Positions 59,067 to 64,000 of a stretch of 64,000 nt of DNA are shown here, piece by piece. The notes under the pieces were generated by a model. It was not told the DNA's origin. It worked only from the letters and a program-made list of their open reading frames with translations, and did not search any database. The stretch is from UBA7359 sp964392105 (GTDB lineage: Bacteria; Pseudomonadota; Gammaproteobacteria; Eutrophobiales; Eutrophobiaceae), in contig CAYMPA010000001.1 of NCBI GenBank assembly GCA_964392105.1, positions 10,917 to 74,916 of the forward strand, read 5' to 3'. Position 1 is the first letter of the stretch. Each line of letters opens with the position of its first letter. The translations under genes and the position numbers were made by a program.

Positions 59067-60428
59067 TTAAGTAACAAGAAAGATCGTTGCTAATCCCAAA
59101 AACGTCATAAACCCGACAACATCAGTAACAGTCGTTAATATCACCCCACCCGCAATGGCTGGATCAATCCCATAATGCTTAAGCACGATTGGTATCATTG
59201 CGCCTGCCAATGCAGCAATTACAAGATTGATGATCATGGATGCGCCAATGATCAGACCAAGAAACGGATTATCAAACCATGCAATAACAATTATGGCTAC
59301 AACACATGACCATAGAATTCCATTAAGTATGCCAACGGTAAGCTCTTTTATCAGCAATGGTTTTATATTGGTTTTAACAATCTGTCCTAGTGCAATACCT
59401 CTTATAGCAATGGTGAGAGTTTGACTGCCAGCTATACCGCCCATACCTGCTACAACAGGCATAAGAACAGCAAGTGCAACGAGTTGTTGAATGGTGTCTT
59501 CAAAGCGACCGATGACCCAGGCACCTAGAAATGCTGTTAATAGATTTATACCCAACCATATCGCCCGGCGCTTTGTACTGGCAAAAACCGGCGAAAACAT
59601 ATCGTCATCGCTTAAACCAGCCATGCTTCGAACAACATGTTCGGCTTCTTCTTGGATAACGTCGACGACGTCATCAATGGTTATTCGACCAAGTAAGCAG
59701 CTTTCATCATCAATCACTGCCGCTGACAGTAAGTCGCGCTGTTCAAATAATTTTGCAACCTCGGTCGTCGGTGTTTTGGCAGGCAGGTATGATTCTTCTT
59801 CCATCCATTCGCCTACGCTTGATTCTGGATCTCTGACTAGTAATTCGGTCAGTGGAAGAACACCTAGATAGTGATTATCTCGATCGACGACCATGAGATT
59901 ATCCGTCTTTTCAGGTATCTCTCCCATTAAACGTAGGTAGCGAGCAACTACATCCAGTGAAACATCAGCACGTACAGAAACAACGTCGATGTTCATCAAA
60001 CCACCAGCAGTATCTTCCGGGTATGTTAGAACAGATGAAAGTCGCTGGCGGTTTTGTTCATCCATGGATTGCAGGATTGTGTCTGCAACCTCCTCGGGTA
60101 AATCCTGTAAGATGTCTGCGACATCATCTGCATCCAGGTCTTTAGTTGCATCGACAACTTCATCAGGGTGCATATGCTCAAGAAATTCTGTTCTAACCGC
60201 ATCTTGCATATGCGAAAGAACTTCGCCTTCGAGCTCAGCGTCGATTAATTGCCAGACACTATCGCGTTCGCGTCCCGGCATGCTTTCGATGATGTCAGCG
60301 ACTTCTGAAGGGTGAAGATCAGCAATTACTGCGTGTGCAAGATCAAGATCGTCCCGATCAAGCGCCTCATGCAGTGAGTCGACAGCAGATAATTCTGATT
60401 CTTGTTGTGAAATCTCGTCCATAACCAA
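59067..60428 (-). CDS. mgtE: Magnesium transporter MgtE
   Basis: The 453-aa protein has the MgtE order: an acidic N-domain (LHPSEVADIIESMPGRERD), two CBS domains (about 135-255, with TIDDVVDVIQEEA at the end), a plug helix and a five-helix membrane domain with MPVVAGMGGIAGSQTLTIAIRG, which lines the Mg2+ pore. It is a Mg2+-gated channel in the inner membrane. It follows ptsI by 87 bases on the same strand, a frequent arrangement in Gammaproteobacteria. Confidence 0.96.
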   Translation of the reverse strand: MVMDEISQQESELSAVDSLHEALDRDDLDLAHAVIADLHPSEVADIIESMPGRERDSVWQLIDAELEGEVLSHMQDAVRTEFLEHMHPDEVVDATKDLDADDVADILQDLPEEVADTILQSMDEQNRQRLSSVLTYPEDTAGGLMNIDVVSVRADVSLDVVARYLRLMGEIPEKTDNLMVVDRDNHYLGVLPLTELLVRDPESSVGEWMEEESYLPAKTPTTEVAKLFEQRDLLSAAVIDDESCLLGRITIDDVVDVIQEEAEHVVRSMAGLSDDDMFSPVFASTKRRAIWLGINLLTAFLGAWVIGRFEDTIQQLVALAVLMPVVAGMGGIAGSQTLTIAIRGIALGQIVKTNIKPLLIKELTVGILNGILWSCVVAIIVIAWFDNPFLGLIIGASMIINLVIAALAGAMIPIVLKHYGIDPAIAGGVILTTVTDVVGFMTFLGLATIFLVT

Positions 60429-60515
60429 TACCCGTAACTTATGAATGAGAGTCTATCAGTGCTTGGTGTGCAATGCTAAATGTGAGCGTGAAAAGTTTAA
60501 AAAATGAATTGGATT

Positions 60516-62264
60516 CTATTTCATGTCAATATGGGTTCGTTGGAGCAGTATATTTATTTCGGCCCCACTTGTGGCATTGAGTGCCTTCCTGGTTAATTTT
60601 GCCAATGCCCCAATATTTGTACTATTTATTATCTTTTTGACTTCCAGTAGCGATGCAGGGTGTACGCTAAATTCTCTAAGCCCTAATCCAAGTAATAATC
60701 GAGTATGTTCTTTTTCACCGGCCATTTCCCCACACATTGAAACAGGTATATTGGCCTTTTGCCCTGCCTTTATTGTACTTTGTATCAATCTCAAAACTGC
60801 CGGATGTAATGGATCATACAAATAGTTGACTTCGTCATTTACCCGGTCGATTGCCATAGTGTATTGGATCAAGTCATTTGTACCGATAGAGAGAAAATCC
60901 AGTTTTTTGGCAAAGATATCTGCACATATTGCTGATGCAGGCACTTCAATCATGCCACCAATTTGTATATCAGAATCATAATCGATCGATTTATTATCAA
61001 GCTCGGCTTTAATATCTTCAATCATTTGCAAGACTTGTTGCATTTCCTGGGTATTGGTAAGCATAGGGATCATTATCCGAACGGGACCATGCGCAGATAC
61101 TCTCAAGATTGCCCGTAACTGCGGTCTAAAAAGTTCAGGTTCCTTTAAACACAAACGTACTGCACGTAAACCCAGCGCTGGATTCGATCTAACATGACCG
61201 GACTGACGTCCTACGCCATCCACTTGTTTATCAGCCCCTATATCAACTGTGCGAATGGTTAAGGGTAATCCCCGTAAGGCCTTAAGCACGCTCATATAAG
61301 TTTCGAAGTGTTCTTCCTCGTCTGGCGGAGCATCACGATTCATATAAAGAAACTCTGTTCGATACAATCCAACACCTTCTGCACCGACGTCTCTTACTGT
61401 TTCAAAATCTTTTGGTAGTTCGATATTAGCCATGAGGCTAATCGGTATACCATCTTCTGATTCAGTCGGGGTATGCTTAAGTTTTGCGAGTGATGAGTAA
61501 TACCGCTTTACTTCTCTCTGTCTTTTTTCGTAATAATATTGAGTTAACTTATCAGGATCGACCAGGACAATGCCCGAACTTCCATCAATAATTACCAGGT
61601 CATCGTTCTTTATAAAGCGCCGGGCATTATGTAAACCTACGATTGCAGGGATCCCAAGGCTTCTTGCAAGAATAGCCGTATGTGATGTTGGCCCACCAAA
61701 TTCTGTTGCGAAAGCAGATATTCCATAATGTTGCATCAATACGGTATCAGCCGGTGTCAGATCATCTGCCATTATTATCCGGCTTTTTAGATTATCATCA
61801 GGCACTTCATGCAATAATGGTTTTTGTTTTAACAGTATACGCAAGATCCGATTTACAACATGATCAACATCATCTCGTCGCGTGCTGAGATAAGCATCTG
61901 CCATTTCATCGAAAACATTTACTAATGCATCACGTTGTAATTTAAGAGCCCATTCCGCATTACACAGGCGTTCTTTAATAATTCGTTTAGGCTCTTCCGT
62001 TAATGCATTATCTTCAAGCATTAACAAATGTGTATCTATGAACGCAGAAATATCTACTGATGTAGAAACGGGAATATGATCACGTATAGCACGTAGTTGT
62101 TGTCGCGCGTTGGCTATTGCGTCATTAAAACGTAAAATTTCATCTTCGTATTGTGTGTTTCGGATACCGTACTCACGAACATCAAGCTGGTCATGTTGAA
62201 TGATATGAACATGACCAATCGCGATCCCGCGAGAAACGCTGACACCTTGTATGGATATAGTCAT
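60516..62264 (-). CDS. ptsI: PTS phosphoenolpyruvate-protein phosphotransferase (EI)
   Basis: The 582-aa enzyme is a standard EI without an N-terminal GAF domain. It shows VSRGIAIGHVHI at the start, the phosphohistidine loop FGGPTSHTAILARSLGIPAIVG, and the PEP-binding barrel with GLYRTEFLYMNRD, SIGTNDLIQYTMA and the catalytic Cys in PVSMCGEMAG. It passes phosphate from PEP to HPr. It overlaps ptsH by four bases. No sugar permease subunit is nearby, so the system is probably regulatory. Confidence 0.95.
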   Translation of the reverse strand: MTISIQGVSVSRGIAIGHVHIIQHDQLDVREYGIRNTQYEDEILRFNDAIANARQQLRAIRDHIPVSTSVDISAFIDTHLLMLEDNALTEEPKRIIKERLCNAEWALKLQRDALVNVFDEMADAYLSTRRDDVDHVVNRILRILLKQKPLLHEVPDDNLKSRIIMADDLTPADTVLMQHYGISAFATEFGGPTSHTAILARSLGIPAIVGLHNARRFIKNDDLVIIDGSSGIVLVDPDKLTQYYYEKRQREVKRYYSSLAKLKHTPTESEDGIPISLMANIELPKDFETVRDVGAEGVGLYRTEFLYMNRDAPPDEEEHFETYMSVLKALRGLPLTIRTVDIGADKQVDGVGRQSGHVRSNPALGLRAVRLCLKEPELFRPQLRAILRVSAHGPVRIMIPMLTNTQEMQQVLQMIEDIKAELDNKSIDYDSDIQIGGMIEVPASAICADIFAKKLDFLSIGTNDLIQYTMAIDRVNDEVNYLYDPLHPAVLRLIQSTIKAGQKANIPVSMCGEMAGEKEHTRLLLGLGLREFSVHPASLLEVKKIINSTNIGALAKLTRKALNATSGAEINILLQRTHIDMK

Positions 62265-62530
62265 TCGCTTTCACCAAACTTGTCATTTATCAAGGCTTCT
62301 AATGCAGACATGGCTTCATCTTCATCAGTACCAATAGTCTTGATTTCTATTTCTGATCCCATGCCTGCTGCCAACATCATGACCCCCATGATGCTTTTGC
62401 CACTTACTTCACGATGTCCGGAATGCACATTTATTTCGGCATGAAAACCTGAAGCGACCTGAACAAATTTAGCCGCTGCTCGAGCATGCAATCCCAGTTT
62501 ATTTATTATCGTAACTGTTTTATGATTCAT
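62261..62530 (-). CDS. ptsH: Phosphocarrier protein HPr
   Basis: This 89-aa HPr has the phosphorylated His15 in NKLGLHARAAAKFV and the regulatory-serine region SGKSIMGVMMLAAGMGSEIEI. It relays phosphate from EI to EIIA proteins. It overlaps the EIIA gene upstream and ptsI downstream by four bases each, so all three are translationally coupled. Confidence 0.96.
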   Translation of the reverse strand: MNHKTVTIINKLGLHARAAAKFVQVASGFHAEINVHSGHREVSGKSIMGVMMLAAGMGSEIEIKTIGTDEDEAMSALEALINDKFGESE

Positions 62531-62928
62531 CCGTGGCCATTACCACGGTCGATGGTGACACCATCAATGCCCCCGCTATAGGCTTTTTCTGTCATATCAG
62601 CCAGTTTTAATTCTGGATAATTGAAGATTCGAATTAGCATGGACAAGTTTAAACCTGTTACGATATTTACATTTGCATGTTCATGTAATCGATGCGCAAT
62701 ATTACTTGGTGTCGATCCAAATAAATCGGTTAAAACCAGTACGCCATCACCTTGATCGAGCTCTCTAAGTAGCAAGATCGCTGATTCAAGTAATTCATCA
62801 GGGTCGCTTTCACGACTTGCCGAAAGAAGTTTTGCATTTAATGGATTGTCCTTAATCATAAAGTTCGCAGTACCAAATAAGGACGCCCCAATACCGTTAT
62901 GCGTGATTATTAATATTCCTACACTCAT
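62527..62928 (-). CDS. PTS EIIA component, mannose/fructose (EIIA-Man) type
   Basis: The 133-aa protein is a mannose-family EIIA with the phosphorylation site His10 in GILIITHNGIGASL and VLVLTDLFGSTPSNIAHRL, the dimer-interface region. No EIIB, EIIC or EIID partner is encoded nearby, so it likely serves as a phosphorylation-state sensor. It sits between rapZ (one-base gap) and ptsH. Confidence 0.93.
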   Translation of the reverse strand: MSVGILIITHNGIGASLFGTANFMIKDNPLNAKLLSASRESDPDELLESAILLLRELDQGDGVLVLTDLFGSTPSNIAHRLHEHANVNIVTGLNLSMLIRIFNYPELKLADMTEKAYSGGIDGVTIDRGNGHG

Positions 62929-62929
62929 G

Positions 62930-63799
62930 TTATATATCTCTGTGTCTTACTATAACTTGTTTACCTGATTTTCTAAATTCTGCAGCAAGTTGTTCCGCAA
63001 CAAATACAGATCGATGATGACCCCCTGTACAACCGAAGGCAATACTTAAATAACTGCGATTATCAGACTCAAATTGAGGTATCCAGCGATCAAGATAGCT
63101 TCCAAGATCTTTCAGCATCAGTTTGACACTGTTTTGTTTTGATAAAAAATCAATTACAGGCTTATCCTTGCCGGAATATTGTCGTAAATGTTTTTTCCAA
63201 TATGGATTGGGAAGACATCTTAAATCAAACACGAAGTCTGAATCTTTAGGAATTCCGTTTTTATATCCAAAAGATATAATTTGTAAGGACATAATTGCTT
63301 TCTCTCTACGTGCAATACGTTCCCTGACAATATTACGGAGTTCATGTAATTGCATTTGGCTGGTATCAATACGAAGATCGGCTGCTTCAGAGAGTACAGA
63401 TGTGATTTCGCGTTCTTGATGAATAGCATCAACCAGGGAGATTGAGCCTGATGACAATGGGTGTTTACGTCGTGTTTCACTGAACCGCTTTGTTAAGGCT
63501 TCATCATTGGCTTCGATGTAGATCAATTCTGTTGATATGTGTTTATCCAATAATGACATGATTGTTTCTGGCAGGTAAGAGAGATCAGCCTGACTATTAC
63601 GTGCATCAATTCCTATGGCGATTTGGTTCGCAAGATTACTGTCTGGCTCTGAAAATTGAACAATTAACTCATTAAGCAAACTGACAGGAAGGTTGTCAAT
63701 GGTAAAATAAGAAAGATCTTCAAGCGTATTTAAGACAACTGTTTTACCTGATCCGGACAGACCGCTAACAATAATAAGGCGACGACCCTTATCATTCAT
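62930..63799 (-). CDS. rapZ: RNase adapter protein RapZ
   Basis: The 289-aa protein has an N-terminal P-loop (IVSGLSGSGKTVVLNTLED) and the RapZ C-terminal signature FGCTGGHHRSVFVAEQLA. In E. coli RapZ guides RNase E to the sRNA GlmZ and so controls glucosamine-6-phosphate synthase; in others the N-domain binds nucleotides. It is first in the rapZ-EIIA-ptsH-ptsI-mgtE run. A family A repeat ends four bases upstream of its ATG, the same spacing as at sco. Confidence 0.95.
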   Translation of the reverse strand: MNDKGRRLIIVSGLSGSGKTVVLNTLEDLSYFTIDNLPVSLLNELIVQFSEPDSNLANQIAIGIDARNSQADLSYLPETIMSLLDKHISTELIYIEANDEALTKRFSETRRKHPLSSGSISLVDAIHQEREITSVLSEAADLRIDTSQMQLHELRNIVRERIARREKAIMSLQIISFGYKNGIPKDSDFVFDLRCLPNPYWKKHLRQYSGKDKPVIDFLSKQNSVKLMLKDLGSYLDRWIPQFESDNRSYLSIAFGCTGGHHRSVFVAEQLAAEFRKSGKQVIVRHRDI

Positions 63800-63803
63800 T
63801 TAA

Positions 63804-64000
63804 CCTAGAAACCTCAGATGAATTCGTTTGAGTGTGCATGTTACATGTGGTACATCCGTGTACCACACCCCTGCGGGGCGGCTTATCGCCGTGCAAATCG
63901 GATGTCCTGCCGTTTTGTCAGGTAAGGTTGTGCCGACTAAAAAGCCGCGCATAGTTATCTCCATGGATGGAGTGTATGTCGCGGGAGGACAGGACGTCCG
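63804..64000. mobile_element. MITE-like palindromic element, family A copy 3 (cut by window end)
   Basis: It starts CCTAGAAACCTCAG after TTTAA (63799-63803, overlapping the last base of the rapZ start codon complement). It holds an extra hairpin GGTACA-TCCG-TGTACC (63849-63864) not present in copies 1 and 2. It then shares CTCC-ATGGAT-GGAG and GGAC-AGGAC-GTCC with copy 1. The other end lies outside the window. Confidence 0.8.

Noticed and set aside
1..64000. tRNA or rRNA genes
   Set aside because: Reading the intergenic regions showed no cloverleaf-like sequence with a TTCGANTC arm or rRNA segments. A tRNAscan-SE run would be decisive.

Overview
The window is a contiguous piece of a gammaproteobacterial chromosome with a moderately AT-rich composition. 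It contains the replication-origin neighbourhood: gyrB-recF-dnaN-dnaA read leftwards and rpmH-rnpA-yidD-yidC-mnmE read rightwards. An aa3/caa3 cytochrome oxidase cluster, a bioBFHCD operon, hisA-F-I-E-tatABC, DUF2782-thrB beside polA, and rapZ/PTS/mgtE are all gene sets or neighbourhoods typical of Gammaproteobacteria. The cell appears to be a Gram-negative aerobe that makes LPS and its own biotin and histidine. I cannot assign a genus from sequence alone.

Layout. 0-9.3 kb: a CPA2-type antiporter, an HXXEE membrane protein, SixA, a zinc-ribbon/pseudopilin-like protein, MEKHLA and DUF3179 proteins, an ABC-2 exporter, an exported MsrB/MsrA pair, and heme A synthase. 9.4-20.6 kb: the cytochrome oxidase cluster (ctaC, ctaD, a 40-aa protein, cox11, ctaE, a twin-TM protein, SURF1, a thioredoxin-like protein, ctaB, sco) plus a divergent oxidase subunit I homologue. 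Two FNR/ANR-like boxes lie upstream, and three repeat insertions interrupt the cluster. 20.6-26 kb: bioBFHCD with a BirA-like operator shared with divergent comF. 26-36.1 kb: the origin region. 36.2-45.7 kb: an LPS core/O-antigen glycosyltransferase cluster. 45.7-49.3 kb: zf-CHCC, ilvE, rhodanese and a membrane-anchored C13 peptidase. 49.5-57.7 kb: tat, his, polA, DUF2782, thrB. 57.7-59.1 kb: an accessory island with a probable solitary integron cassette. 59-63.8 kb: mgtE, PTS phosphorelay and rapZ.

The most unusual content is non-coding. At least three families of short palindromic, MITE-like elements are scattered between genes. Family A has ends CCTAGAAACCGCAG...CTGCGGTTTCTAGG in a TTTAA context. 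Family B has ends GGGCACCTCTAAAAA in a TTAA context. Family C has ends TTATGCCTTG. Several interiors are arrays of small hairpins that present GGA in the loop on one strand, and these hairpin modules are present or absent independently between copies. This resembles the architecture of CsrA/RsmA-binding RNAs, but the functional link is inference. Two family A copies end 4 bases upstream of a start codon, at sco and rapZ.

No tRNA, rRNA, CRISPR array or transposase gene was recognised. All gene calls rest on reading the protein sequences and motifs; no database search was run.
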